Translations under genes and position numbers: made by a program
Shown here: positions 1-9,458 of the stretch, piece by piece
Position numbering within the stretch: the stretch's first letter is position 1
Layout: each line of letters opens with the position of its first letter
Notes under the pieces: generated by a model
Databases searched by the model: none
Told to the model about the DNA's origin: nothing
The model's input: the letters and a program-made list of their open reading frames with translations, nothing else
Source: Rhizobium anhuiense
Lineage (GTDB): Bacteria; Pseudomonadota; Alphaproteobacteria; Rhizobiales; Rhizobiaceae
Direction of reading: 5' to 3'
Length of the DNA stretch: 64,000 nucleotides
Assembly: GCF_003985145.1 (NCBI RefSeq)
Contig: NZ_ML133536.1
Span: forward strand, 62,001-126,000

Positions 1-254
1 AGTAGCACAGCACCGATCGCGACGATGAGGCTGTTGACCAGTTGCGGCGCGTTGGTGCCAGGATCGACGAGGATGTGCCGGAATGCGTCGAGATTGGGCT
101 CGAATGTGAGTTGCGGCGGCATGGTGAACGCCGTCTCGGCCGGCCGGATCGCAAGGGCGATGAACCACAGGATCGGACCGACGAAGATTGCCAGGAAGAG
201 GAGGCCGGCGGCGTAGGTGAGTGCCGTGTTGAAGCTCGTGTGTCGGCGCGACAT
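1..254 (-). CDS. Carbohydrate ABC transporter permease, MalG type (partial, N-terminal part)
   Basis: Reading the complement from an ATG at 254 gives an open frame to the window edge. It starts MSRRHTSFNTALTYAAGLLF, then a hydrophobic helix and a periplasmic stretch containing RPAETAFTMPPQLTFEPNLD. That start is typical of the MalG/UgpE half of a binding-protein-dependent sugar importer, an inner-membrane permease. The gene begins 1 base after the stop of the upstream MalF-type permease, so the two are almost certainly translated together. The part with the EAA loop lies outside the window. Substrate cannot be told. Confidence 0.8.
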   Translation of the reverse strand, partial: MSRRHTSFNTALTYAAGLLFLAIFVGPILWFIALAIRPAETAFTMPPQLTFEPNLDAFRHILVDPGTNAPQLVNSLIVAIGAVL

Positions 255-255
255 T

Positions 256-1185
256 TTACCACTCCTCGTTTCGGAACGCGAAGAAGACGTACAGTGCAAC
301 GATGACGTTGACGATCAGCACGGTGATCCAGGTCATGGCACTGACCAGTCCGATGTTGAAGTTCACAAGGCCCTGTTCGTAGAGTGAGTATCCAAGGGTG
401 CGTGTAGACGTGCCCGGTCCGCCGCGCGTGAGCACAAGCACCGTGTCGAAGGTGTTGAAGATCTGCATGAAGCGCAGCATGACGATAATGATTGCGGTGC
501 GTTTGATCAGCGGTAGCTTGATCCGCATCAGGATCGTCCATGCAGACGCGCGATCCAGGCGTGCGGCCTCCAAAATCTCGTCCGGCACGGCCAAAAGGCT
601 CGCATAGAGAACGATTGCAAAGAACGGTGTCCACTGCCAGATGTCGACGAAGAGGATCGCCGCGAGTGCTGTCGATGGCGAGCCAAGAATTCCTTCTGCG
701 GGAACGGGGAGCCAGAGCGACTGCAACACCCAACTCAACAGGCCACCGCCGGGATCATAGAGGTAGCGGAACAAAAAGCCGACGACGATGGGCGCGATCG
801 TTGTTGGCAGGATCAGCAGGGCCCGCACGATGTTCATGCCAGGCAGTGCCTTGAGCAGAATGAGCGCGATCGCCAGGCCAAACGTGAACTCAAGTGCCGT
901 GCCAAGGATCGACAGGATCAGGGTATTGGTGAGCGCGGCGCGAAAGTCGAAAGCGTTGAAGGCCTGCACATAATTCTCGAACCCAATGAACTGGAGCGGC
1001 TCCGGGCCGATTTGCAGGTTCCAGAAATAGAAGCTCGATCTTAGGGCAAACAGCAAGGGGTAGGCGATCAGAGCGAGCAGCATCACCACCGAAGGCGCAA
1101 TCAGCAAGTAGGGCAGGTTTCGTCGGATAAAGCTCTTCCGGGCGGGCCCGAGGGCTCGCGGAGAGCAAACAGTAGTCGTGTGCAT
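256..1185 (-). CDS. Carbohydrate ABC transporter permease, MalF type
   Basis: This 309-residue inner-membrane protein has about six hydrophobic helices. The EAA loop that docks to the ATPase is visible at about residues 204-228 (EILEAARLDRASAWTILMRI). This is the usual signature of MalF/UgpA permeases in CUT1-type sugar importers. It lies 71 bases downstream of the solute-binding protein gene and directly upstream of the MalG-type gene, forming a binding protein-permease-permease operon. The ATPase gene is probably beyond the left window edge. The sugar is not identifiable from sequence alone, but the divergent ROK regulator supports a carbohydrate role. Confidence 0.85.
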   Translation of the reverse strand: MHTTTVCSPRALGPARKSFIRRNLPYLLIAPSVVMLLALIAYPLLFALRSSFYFWNLQIGPEPLQFIGFENYVQAFNAFDFRAALTNTLILSILGTALEFTFGLAIALILLKALPGMNIVRALLILPTTIAPIVVGFLFRYLYDPGGGLLSWVLQSLWLPVPAEGILGSPSTALAAILFVDIWQWTPFFAIVLYASLLAVPDEILEAARLDRASAWTILMRIKLPLIKRTAIIIVMLRFMQIFNTFDTVLVLTRGGPGTSTRTLGYSLYEQGLVNFNIGLVSAMTWITVLIVNVIVALYVFFAFRNEEW

Positions 1186-1256
1186 TGCCAGATCCAGTTC
1201 TTCTTCACTTGGCTGCCGGCGCGATCGCTCTCGCGCCGGCCCGAGGAGAACTCTAA

Positions 1257-2711
1257 TTAGTTCTTGGCGATCAGGGCTTTGGCCCCATCAAGAGTATCTG
1301 TGTAGCTATCCTTCTGATAAGGGATCATGAGATTGCCCTTCAGGATGCTCTCGAACAGGCTGTTGGCGCGCTCGAGGCCGGTCTTCGGCTCTTCGCTACC
1401 GGTCAGAAGCTGGTTCAATGTGAGACCCAACACGCTTTCGATGGCTGTGTAACCAGGGACAGGCGGGCGTGTGATCTTGCCGTTGCCCTGCTTCATCATC
1501 GCATACTGCACATCGAGGTAAGGATAGATCGCCTTGACTTCCTCGTCTTGATAGAGCGAAATGCGCGCAAAGTCGGAGAACTGGTAGTTGAGGTCCGGCC
1601 AAAGGGCCATTTTCTTCTGCGTGGCTTTCGAGGTCGCCCATTTGATAAAGGCGTAGCCTGCTTCTTGCCTTTCGGAACTCGATGGAATGCCAAGGCTCCA
1701 GCCGCCGAGACTAACCGTTTGAGGCACGCCCTCGGCCTTCGGCAAGGCCGCCGTTACGTACTTATCCATGATGTCCGACTTTTTGCCGGTCATGTAGCCC
1801 GAGTTCTTGATTAGATAGAAGTACGGGGTCCACCAGTAGAACATGCCGATATCGCCCTTGGCGAAACGGGTGCCGGCATCGAACCAAACATAGTTGATCG
1901 CTTCAGGCGGAGACAACTTGTAGAGCTGCCTATAGACTTCGACAGACTTGATCCAGGCGGGGCTCGTCAGTTGCGGGGAGAAATCCCACGGAGCGGCCGG
2001 GAAAGATTTGAACCAATTCGCGCCGTGGCTTGCCGACACCTGCGTAAACATGTGGACGATCGGCGACGGCTGGGAACCGCAAACGACGGTTGGAAAGAGC
2101 GGCTTACCGGCGAATGATTTGCCTTCCATCGACTTCAGTGTGTCGATGTATTTCGTCCAGGTCCAGTCTTCCGATGTCTCGGTCGGCGGCGCTGCAATGC
2201 CGAGTTCGTCAAAGACGTCCTTGCGATACATGACCCCCTGCGCATAGGCGGCAACCGGCAGTGTGCCAACTTGGCCGCGCCACATATTCGAGGAGTAAAG
2301 GACCTCGGGGATGAAGTCGGAGAGGTCGAATTCGCTGTCCTTGGCAATAAAATCGTTCAGCGAGATGATCCAGCCGTTGTCGAGATATTGCCCGAGCCAC
2401 ATCTGGTCGACGACGATGACATCGGCGTCGGAGGTCTTGGCGACAAAGGCAGACACGAGGCGCGATTGAAGGGCGTCATAGGAGAGACTCTCCAGTTCGA
2501 CTTTGATGCCGGTTTCCTTCTCGTATTCTGGCACCAGCGCCTTCATTGAGAAAAAAAATGGGTCTTCAACGGACAGGACGCGCACGGTGTTCGCATCCTG
2601 CGCGGCACCCCTCCGTGGAATGGCCAATGATCCCGCGCCAGCCACAAGAGCTGCGACGGAAGCGCTTTTCAGCAGGTCACGTCGCGACATATTTCCGATA
2701 TCGATTGTCAT
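1257..2711 (-). CDS. Extracellular solute-binding protein (family 1), Tat-exported
   Basis: The protein (484 residues) is the periplasmic receptor of the adjacent sugar ABC importer. The N-terminus carries a twin-arginine motif, SRRDLLK, at residues 9-15, followed by an alanine-rich hydrophobic stretch and a likely cleavage site near AAQ at about residue 38. It is therefore probably exported folded by Tat. The body resembles family 1 sugar-binding proteins. A strong ribosome site (AGGAGG) lies 7 bases before the ATG at 2711. It heads the operon and is divergent from a ROK repressor gene, with an inverted repeat in the shared promoter region. Confidence 0.88.
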   Translation of the reverse strand: MTIDIGNMSRRDLLKSASVAALVAGAGSLAIPRRGAAQDANTVRVLSVEDPFFFSMKALVPEYEKETGIKVELESLSYDALQSRLVSAFVAKTSDADVIVVDQMWLGQYLDNGWIISLNDFIAKDSEFDLSDFIPEVLYSSNMWRGQVGTLPVAAYAQGVMYRKDVFDELGIAAPPTETSEDWTWTKYIDTLKSMEGKSFAGKPLFPTVVCGSQPSPIVHMFTQVSASHGANWFKSFPAAPWDFSPQLTSPAWIKSVEVYRQLYKLSPPEAINYVWFDAGTRFAKGDIGMFYWWTPYFYLIKNSGYMTGKKSDIMDKYVTAALPKAEGVPQTVSLGGWSLGIPSSSERQEAGYAFIKWATSKATQKKMALWPDLNYQFSDFARISLYQDEEVKAIYPYLDVQYAMMKQGNGKITRPPVPGYTAIESVLGLTLNQLLTGSEEPKTGLERANSLFESILKGNLMIPYQKDSYTDTLDGAKALIAKN

Positions 2712-2824
2712 AAACAGCCTCCTCAGTTGCTTCGTATCCCAACCCCGGCCCTTCAGCGCAGCCCCTGGGCTTCCGCTTGTCGATACTGAGATTGTTACCC
2801 CTAATGTGCTTTTTGTAAGCAGTT

Positions 2825-2845
2825 AGTTTGTACCTCGCACAAACT
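2825..2845. promoter_or_regulatory. Candidate ROK operator (inverted repeat)
   Basis: AGTTTGT, seven bases, then ACAAACT: a perfect 7-bp dyad in the region between the divergent binding-protein gene (start 2711) and the ROK gene (start 2999). ROK repressors normally bind dyads of about this size in such regions. Binding is inferred. Confidence 0.5.
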
Positions 2846-2998
2846 TATGTTAGTGTCAAGAAGTTGTCGCGGCGAAAATTCCGGCGCGGTACTGCGGTTG
2901 TCATCGAGGTCCTGCTTGCATCACCGGAAAGGGCCTTATGTTGTATGGCCGTTCGATAATGTACGGGCTAAAAGGATCCGGTAGATTGGAGAAGAGAA

Positions 2999-4258
2999 TT
3001 GAAGTTTGAGAGCCAGCCGTCCTATTCGTTGGGCCAGCGCACCCCTGCCAGCAGAGAAGTCGCCGTCGGCGAGAACGGCGGTAACGTGACACTTGTCTCC
3101 CAATCGGCGCTTGGAGCGATAAACCGCGGTCGCGTCCTTCAAGCCTTATATGACAACGGACCCAAAAGCCGGGCAGATCTCGCTCGACTTGCAGGTGTCA
3201 ACCGGACCACGATAACCGGTATTGTGCAGCCGATGATCGAAGACCAGCTTCTTATTGAGGGAGATGCGTCGCCTTCCGACGTCAAAGGCGGCAAGCCGGC
3301 TCGTCCGCTTTATTTTAACCCCGATGCACCGATGCTTGGCGCGGTCCTCCTTCTGCCCGGCACGATACAAACATGCCTCGTGGCGTTAACCGGTGAGATC
3401 AAGGCCGTTGCGAAAGCTGAATTTGATACGCATGGCGACACAGAAGCATTCATCGCGGTCATGACGGAGACGCTTACTGCCACACTGTCTCAGGCCCAGC
3501 AGGCGCCGTTTGGCATTGGCGTGGCCTCTGCTGGAATGATCGACAGTGACAATGGAACCATTCTCACCGTCAATCTTGCTCCCGTTCTAACGGGACTTCC
3601 CCTCGTAGCAATACTACAAGAACGCTTCTCTCTTCCGGTTGCCATCGATCACCACCCCCGTGCCTTGCTTGTTGGGGACAGATGGTTCGGACCCGGTCGC
3701 GGTCAACAAAATTTCGCAGCGGTCTATACTGGCGAGGTTCTCGGCGGCGCCTTCTTCATCGACGGCAAGGTCTATCGTGGACTCGCCGGATCCGGCGGCG
3801 AGCTCGGGCACACCGTGGTGCAGATCGATGGTGCCCCTTGCAACTGCGGAAAGCACGGCTGCTGGGAGACGGTCGCTGCTCTTCCGTGGTTACGAAAGGA
3901 AGCCGCCCGAATGGGCTTGCCGCATCCCAAGAGCATCACCTGTGCCAGGCTTGTCAAGGAAGCAGACGAAGGCTCGAATGCGGCAGAGGAGCTTCTCGTC
4001 CGTTACACACGGAACGTGGCTTTCGGCATCGTCAATCTGCAGCAAACACTCTCCCTCAACTCCTACGTCCTTCATGGAGACGTCGCCGGAGGCGGAATGA
4101 AGGCAGCAGAGCTGATCAGGCAGCATGTAGAGCAGCTAGTGGTGAAGAGACCTGGTCAGGAGATATCGATCACGGTGAATGGTATCGGCGAAGGCCATAC
4201 GGCTCTGCGCGGCGCCGCCGGTTTGGTTTTATCCAGCCACCTCAAGCTGGTCATTTGA
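2999..4258 (+). CDS. ROK family transcriptional regulator (NagC/XylR type)
   Basis: This 419-residue regulator has an N-terminal winged helix at about residues 38-95 (SRADLARLAGVNRTTITGIV) and a C-terminal sugar-kinase-like ROK domain. The ROK zinc motif is intact as CNCGKHGCWE at about residues 281-290, and the glycine-rich GGELGHT precedes it. The start is a TTG at 2999 with GGAGAAGAG just upstream; no ATG lies early enough. It is divergent from the sugar ABC operon and probably represses it, released by the sugar or its phosphate. It converges with the second ROK gene. Confidence 0.85.
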   Translation: MKFESQPSYSLGQRTPASREVAVGENGGNVTLVSQSALGAINRGRVLQALYDNGPKSRADLARLAGVNRTTITGIVQPMIEDQLLIEGDASPSDVKGGKPARPLYFNPDAPMLGAVLLLPGTIQTCLVALTGEIKAVAKAEFDTHGDTEAFIAVMTETLTATLSQAQQAPFGIGVASAGMIDSDNGTILTVNLAPVLTGLPLVAILQERFSLPVAIDHHPRALLVGDRWFGPGRGQQNFAAVYTGEVLGGAFFIDGKVYRGLAGSGGELGHTVVQIDGAPCNCGKHGCWETVAALPWLRKEAARMGLPHPKSITCARLVKEADEGSNAAEELLVRYTRNVAFGIVNLQQTLSLNSYVLHGDVAGGGMKAAELIRQHVEQLVVKRPGQEISITVNGIGEGHTALRGAAGLVLSSHLKLVI

Positions 4259-4377
4259 GGCTTTGTAGCGACACCGATATGCAACGAAGGGGCTTGCGGA
4301 CCTGTTGTGTCGATTCGCGCCGGGCAAGGCCTGTCCGGTAGGCTTCTTAAAGAGACTCAGGCGCGCTATCGAATTTT

Positions 4378-5535
4378 CTAAGGTCGGGATTTGGGCTTGC
4401 GACCGTTAAGGTAAGGACTGCCATCGTCTGCGACGGCGGCGGAAAAGAGAGAGGCAAAGAACGGAATGCAGGCCGCCCCGATCGCGCCGGCGCGAGGGCC
4501 AAGTCGAGAGGCCTCAACTGCGGCAGCCTCCAAGCCGCGCGACGGGCCAAGGATTGGCTGACTGGAAATTGCGCGTACCAGCCTGTCTGTCACTAGTTCT
4601 GGCAGCCGTCCCCCAAGGACAATCAGCGCGGGGTCGAACATCGCCGTAGCTACACGCACCGTCTCGCTGAGCTGCTTTCCGGCGCGTTCAATCCAGATTT
4701 CTAACGCCGCTTCGGCGCTATCTGGCAACCGATCGAGGTCGATGAAGTCGTGGATGGCGAAGCCGGCACTGTTGAGGGTGGCAAAAAGGTCTTGGCCGGA
4801 TGGGCGCGGCTGGTCGTACGGGTAGAGAACTCCGGGCAGGCAGGCGTTTCCATTGACACCGCGGTACGGCCGCCCGTCGATAACCGCCCCTCCCCCGACA
4901 CCGTGTCCGATGTGAATGAAGAACATCGGATCAGGCTGCGGGATGCGTCCGCCGAACACATACTCTCCGAGCGATGCAGCTGTTCCATCATTCTCGATGT
5001 AATAGGGCGCTTCGAAAGTCGCTTTAAAAGCTTGGTCCGCCTCACCATCATCGAAAGCCGGGAAGAAGCTGTGGGCCTTGAGGATGTGCGACATCGTGCC
5101 GAAATTGCCGGGCACCGAGCAGCCGACCCCGAGAAGGCGATCTTTAGGCGTGCCAAGATCGGTCAGCATCGCTGCGATAGCAGCCTGCGCCGCCTCTGCC
5201 ACAGACAAAGCTGTGCTGGTCTCGATGTCTACAGATCGGGAGGTAAGAATCTTACCCGCTAGATCAGCAATTGCTACCTCCATTCGGGAGACCGAGAATG
5301 TTATTCCCGCGGAAAGATATCGATCAGCCCGCAAGCTCAGCAAGCGCCGAGGCTGGCCTTGGGCGCCGGTCCGCTCGACCACCTCGATCAGAAGTCCGAT
5401 CTCAATTAAGCGACCTATCAGCCGAGTGACAGAAGCACCTGTCATGCCGGACCGTTCCGCTAGGTCGACCCGCGCAATCTGCTTGCCTACGAAAATCAGT
5501 TCGACCAGTCGTCGTTCGTTCCGTGAAAGGTCCAT
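4378..5535 (-). CDS. ROK family transcriptional regulator lacking the zinc motif
   Basis: From the ATG at 5535 the protein has 385 residues; a TTG at 5568 would add 11. A winged helix (ARVDLAERSGMTGASVTRLI) precedes a ROK domain with GVGCSVPG and HIGHGVGGGAVIDG. The usual CxCGxxGCxE zinc motif is absent; the matching stretch reads GVNGNACLPGVLYPYD. Family assignment is secure, but effector binding may differ from classical ROK proteins. It is divergent from the second ABC importer (start 5676), with an AT-rich dyad between them, and probably controls that operon. Confidence 0.82.
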   Translation of the reverse strand: MDLSRNERRLVELIFVGKQIARVDLAERSGMTGASVTRLIGRLIEIGLLIEVVERTGAQGQPRRLLSLRADRYLSAGITFSVSRMEVAIADLAGKILTSRSVDIETSTALSVAEAAQAAIAAMLTDLGTPKDRLLGVGCSVPGNFGTMSHILKAHSFFPAFDDGEADQAFKATFEAPYYIENDGTAASLGEYVFGGRIPQPDPMFFIHIGHGVGGGAVIDGRPYRGVNGNACLPGVLYPYDQPRPSGQDLFATLNSAGFAIHDFIDLDRLPDSAEAALEIWIERAGKQLSETVRVATAMFDPALIVLGGRLPELVTDRLVRAISSQPILGPSRGLEAAAVEASRLGPRAGAIGAACIPFFASLFSAAVADDGSPYLNGRKPKSRP

Positions 5536-5590
5536 TGGTTCCAAGAGTGTCAAATTGTCAGCAGCCAAACAGCTATTGCAATATATATTA

Positions 5591-5607
5591 AATTACGCAA
5601 TGTAATT
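5591..5607. promoter_or_regulatory. Candidate operator for the second ROK regulator
   Basis: AATTAC, five bases, GTAATT: a perfect 6-bp dyad in an AT-rich stretch between the ROK gene and the divergent ABC operon. Its position suggests one site controlling both promoters. This is inference from position and symmetry. Confidence 0.45.
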
Positions 5608-5675
5608 AATCTGTCATGAGGATCCTTTAAGAAAGCCAAACCGGAATGACCGCCAAAATGAAATGGGAGAACACC

Positions 5676-6680
5676 ATGCACCAGATCAAACGATTGTTGA
5701 GCCTCGCCGCCGTGCTGATCGCGATCGCCTCTCCGGCCTTGGCAAAGAGTCTCGTCGTTTATTCACCTCAGGGGGAAGAGAACGTTCAATGGATAATCGA
5801 CCAGGCTAAAGCCGCCGGTCACGACGTGCAGTTTCTGCGCGCACCCGGAGGAGAACTTTTTGATCGGCTGGTCGCCGAGAAGAACAACCCCCAGGCCGAC
5901 GTCGTACTTGGCATGGTCGACGCGTCTATGGCTCTGCTCAAAAAGAATGGCCTGTTCCAGCCATACACACCAGCCTGGGCGGCGGACCTGCCTGCGCACT
6001 ACAAGGACAAGGAAGGCATTGTCTACAAATTCTGGAGCACACCGGTCGTCATCGCCTATGAGTCTGACAAGCTTGCCGCTGAGCGGGCGCCGAAAAGCTG
6101 GCTGGACCTGACAAGGGGCGAATACAAAGGCAAATACGTCATCGGCAACACCGCCTGGCAGACGACAAGGGTCTATCTTGCCGGCATCTTGGCCCGGTTC
6201 CTCGACGACAAGGGCGAAGTCACTCAGGCTGGATGGGATTTTCTTGGCGCATTCTATGCGAACGCGATCGTTGTCGATGACGCCGATGCGCGCAAGGAAG
6301 CCTTCAAGTCGGGCGGTGCGATCATCAATCTAACCTGGTTCGGCGGCGTCATCAAGGACGCCAAGGAGCTCGGCATGCAAGTCAAGGTCATTGACCCGGA
6401 AGGTGGCACGCCCGTCATCTCTGAAGGCGTGGCGATCATGGCGGGAACCGATCAGCTGGAGCAGGCAAAGGCATTCGTCGACTGGTTCGGCTCTGCCGAT
6501 GTCATGGCCGGCTACGCCAAGAAATTCGGTCAGGTTCCGGTGCTGCCGGCGGCGTTGGCCAAATCACCGCCAGAGGTGCAGGCGAATGCGAAACTAGTCA
6601 AGGCGCAGCCGATCGATTGGGATGCCGTCGCGCCCAAACTGGACGGCTGGTTGCAGAAGATCGAGCTAGAAATCCGGTGA
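5676..6680 (+). CDS. ABC transporter substrate-binding protein (iron/thiamine/putrescine-like fold)
   Basis: The likely start is the ATG at 5676, preceded by GGGAG; an in-frame ATG at 5646 would add ten residues. The mature protein follows a clear Sec signal peptide (MHQIKRLLSLAAVLIAIASPALA). The body begins KSLVVYSPQGEENVQWI, as in type 2 binding proteins of the FbpA/ThiB group. It is the receptor for the downstream ATPase and fused permease. The actual ligand is unclear. The isomerase-like gene at the end of the operon points to a carbohydrate or polyol rather than iron. Confidence 0.82.
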   Translation: MHQIKRLLSLAAVLIAIASPALAKSLVVYSPQGEENVQWIIDQAKAAGHDVQFLRAPGGELFDRLVAEKNNPQADVVLGMVDASMALLKKNGLFQPYTPAWAADLPAHYKDKEGIVYKFWSTPVVIAYESDKLAAERAPKSWLDLTRGEYKGKYVIGNTAWQTTRVYLAGILARFLDDKGEVTQAGWDFLGAFYANAIVVDDADARKEAFKSGGAIINLTWFGGVIKDAKELGMQVKVIDPEGGTPVISEGVAIMAGTDQLEQAKAFVDWFGSADVMAGYAKKFGQVPVLPAALAKSPPEVQANAKLVKAQPIDWDAVAPKLDGWLQKIELEIR

Positions 6681-6724
6681 GGATGTAGGGCCGGGCGACG
6701 CAGATCGCCAGGCTTCTCAGGAGT

Positions 6725-7735
6725 ATGTTTATGCCGACCCCGATCCTCATCATCGATAAACTGCATATTGGCTATGGCGACAAGGTTGTCATCAGCGACC
6801 TCTCGCTTGAGATTCACGAAGGCGAGTTCGTTGCTCTGCTCGGGGCTTCCGGCAGCGGCAAATCCAGCGTCCTAAGGACCCTGGCTGGCTTTCATCCGGT
6901 CATGAGCGGTCGGATTATTCTTGAAGGAAAAGATATTACCATCGAGCCTCCGGAGCGGCGCAACGTCGGCATGGTATTCCAGAACTATGCGCTGTTTCCA
7001 ACGATGACGGCTTTCGAGAATATCGCCTTTGCTTTGCGTGTGGCGAAGATCCCGCAGGGCGAGATTGTCAAGCGTGTCACCCAGATCGCCGAAACATCCG
7101 GGATTACGGAGCAACTGCACAAGAAGCCCGCGACCATGTCAGGTGGGCAACAACAGCGGGTCGCGATTGCGCGCGCGCTCGTCGCGGGCTCCAAGGTGCT
7201 TTTGTTCGACGAACCATTGTCCAATCTCGACGCCAAGGTGCGAGTGACGATGCGCCGCGAGATCAAGAGGCTCCAGCAGGAATTTGGCTTCACGGCGGTC
7301 TTTGTCACGCATGATCAGGAAGATGCACTCACCATGTCCGACACGATCGTCGTGCTGGCGAACGGTGGCGTTGAACAGATCGGTGACGGACGTACTCTTT
7401 ATCGAAAGCCCGCGACGCCGTTCATCTGCGAGTTTATCGGCACCGCCAACGAACTGCTCGCACCGGTTGTCGCGCAAATTCTGGGCCGCGACGTTCAGGG
7501 ACGCATCTTTGTCCGCCACGAAGATGTGTTCGTCGGGAAAGCGGTAGAAGCCGGGTTGCCGGCGACCGTCCGCCATGTGGAATTTCTTGGCGCCCACAGC
7601 CGCATCGACCTGGATGCCGGCGGACACTTAATTTCGGCCGCCAGGATGGGGCACGAGTTACCTGAAATCGGTGAGACCGTGTCCTGGACGGTCCGGCCGG
7701 GCTCGGCGCATATCTTCGAGGAAGCGGGCAGATGA
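6725..7735 (+). CDS. ABC transporter ATP-binding protein
   Basis: This 336-residue cytoplasmic ATPase powers the importer encoded around it. Walker A is GASGSGKSS (residues 40-48), the signature is SGGQQQR (139-145), and Walker B is VLLFDEP (158-164), followed by the H-loop in FVTHDQED. The C-terminal third is a TOBE-like regulatory region, giving the FbpC/PotA/UgpC layout. A ribosome site (CAGGAG) precedes the ATG. Its stop overlaps the permease start by ATGA, indicating translational coupling. Confidence 0.88.
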   Translation: MFMPTPILIIDKLHIGYGDKVVISDLSLEIHEGEFVALLGASGSGKSSVLRTLAGFHPVMSGRIILEGKDITIEPPERRNVGMVFQNYALFPTMTAFENIAFALRVAKIPQGEIVKRVTQIAETSGITEQLHKKPATMSGGQQQRVAIARALVAGSKVLLFDEPLSNLDAKVRVTMRREIKRLQQEFGFTAVFVTHDQEDALTMSDTIVVLANGGVEQIGDGRTLYRKPATPFICEFIGTANELLAPVVAQILGRDVQGRIFVRHEDVFVGKAVEAGLPATVRHVEFLGAHSRIDLDAGGHLISAARMGHELPEIGETVSWTVRPGSAHIFEEAGR

Positions 7736-9441
7736 ACCGCGCGGCGCCCGTCGAGCGCGTAGTCTATTGGATCGGAGTGGCGGCCCTGATCTGGATCGTC
7801 ATCACCTTCCTGATCCTGCCGCTAGTCGCGTCACTTCATGCGGCCTTTTTCAAGGACGGCAGCCTGGTGGTCGGCCAGATCGCAAGCGAACTTTCAAGAT
7901 CACGAAGAGTGCGCGCTGCCCTTTGGAACACGCTTTGGATGACGTCAGCGACCATGGTTACGGTGACCATTGTCGGGATGTTCCAGGTCGTCGTCCTTGA
8001 ATATTTTCACGTACGCGGTCGCGCACTCTTGAAAATCGCCTATGCAACGCCCCTGGTCTTCGGCGGTGTCGTTGCGGCGGCGGGCTACAACTTCACCTAT
8101 GGTCCCAGCGGTGCGGTGACACATCTGGTGAAGGCCGCCGTCTCCAGCCTCCCGCAAGCCTGGTTCATCGGCTGGTTTGGCGTGCTTTTCACGCATACCT
8201 TTCTGATGACCAACTTTTACTATCTTTTTCTGCGCGCTGCGATGCGCCGCGTCGACTACGCAACAATCGAAGCTGCGCGCAGTATGGGTGCCTCGGAATA
8301 TACGATCCTGTGGCGTGTGGTACTGCCCGCGATCATGCCGACGTTCCTCGCCGTCACCCTTCTCACCCTTTACACCGCAATCAGCTCTTTCGCCGCCCCT
8401 CAGGTGCTGGGCGGTCGCGATTTCCACATGCTGAGCCAGATGGTGCTGACCTTGAACAGCCTGCGCCGTCCCGACATGGCCGCCTTACTCGCGCTTATGA
8501 TGGGACTATGTCTCATGGCGCTTATACTGCTGTCTCAATATTTCGAAGCGCGCGGCTCCTATGTCGGCGGCGCGAAAGCGACTGCGCCCATCCAGCTACG
8601 CAAAATTTGCAGCCCCATCGGCAATGCAGTGCTACATTTGTTTGCCTATCTTCTCGTGGCTATCTATACGGTGCCGATCGCGCTTGTCGTACTCTTCTCC
8701 TTCGCCCCTGCCGCGAGCATCGGCATCGAAGTGATCCCATCCAGCCTGACACTGAAGAACTATACCCGCGTCTTCACCGAAGGCAGCGCCTTTCTTCCGT
8801 TTTTCAACTCCATAGTGATGAGCCTTGTCGCGGTATCGGCGGCGCTCGTCGTTACACTGTTTGCCGTCCCGGTTATTCTTGGCCGCCGCAGTTGGCTGAC
8901 GCGCCTTCTGGACATCACTTTCTTCCTGCCATGGGTAGTTCCTAGTATTCTGCTCGCTGTCGGGCTGATCGTCACCTTTGACTCGCCAAACCCGCTCGTT
9001 GGAAACGCAGTCCTCCTCGGCGGCTACTGGCTCCTGCCGATTGGCTACGCCATCGTCGCCTTGCCGCTGATGGTGAGGTTCCTGAGGGCCGCCTTCGTAG
9101 GAATTGATCCGGCCTATAACGAGGCCGCCCGCTCGATGGGCGCCACCGGTCTTTATCGCTATCGCCGCATCATTCTGCCGATAGTGGCGCCGACTGTAAT
9201 CCTCGTCGCCGGGATGGCCTTCAACGATCTCCTGTCGGAATACCCCTTGTCGGCCTTTCTATACAACGTCAATAACAAGCCGCTGCCGATTGCAATCGTA
9301 GACAGCTCGCTGTCTGTCGATCCTGAGCAGGCGGCCCTCAACCTCGTCTACGTCAATCTGATCATGGTGTTTTCAATGGCGATCATTCTGTTGGCTGAGC
9401 GGATCGGCCTTGGCAAAGGTCCAGAAACCACAACATTGTAG
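7732..9441 (+). CDS. Fused two-domain ABC transporter permease (FbpB/ThiP type)
   Basis: One 569-residue polypeptide holds two permease halves of about six helices each, as in FbpB and ThiP. Two EAA loops are visible: YATIEAARSMGASEYTILWR in the first half and YNEAARSMGATGLYRYRRII in the second. A single chain therefore forms the whole membrane channel, so no second permease gene is needed. It overlaps the ATPase gene by four bases and is followed 17 bases later by a sugar isomerase-like gene, consistent with one operon from 5676 to 10424. Confidence 0.87.
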   Translation: MNRAAPVERVVYWIGVAALIWIVITFLILPLVASLHAAFFKDGSLVVGQIASELSRSRRVRAALWNTLWMTSATMVTVTIVGMFQVVVLEYFHVRGRALLKIAYATPLVFGGVVAAAGYNFTYGPSGAVTHLVKAAVSSLPQAWFIGWFGVLFTHTFLMTNFYYLFLRAAMRRVDYATIEAARSMGASEYTILWRVVLPAIMPTFLAVTLLTLYTAISSFAAPQVLGGRDFHMLSQMVLTLNSLRRPDMAALLALMMGLCLMALILLSQYFEARGSYVGGAKATAPIQLRKICSPIGNAVLHLFAYLLVAIYTVPIALVVLFSFAPAASIGIEVIPSSLTLKNYTRVFTEGSAFLPFFNSIVMSLVAVSAALVVTLFAVPVILGRRSWLTRLLDITFFLPWVVPSILLAVGLIVTFDSPNPLVGNAVLLGGYWLLPIGYAIVALPLMVRFLRAAFVGIDPAYNEAARSMGATGLYRYRRIILPIVAPTVILVAGMAFNDLLSEYPLSAFLYNVNNKPLPIAIVDSSLSVDPEQAALNLVYVNLIMVFSMAIILLAERIGLGKGPETTTL

Positions 9442-9458
9442 AACAGGAGACTGATCCA

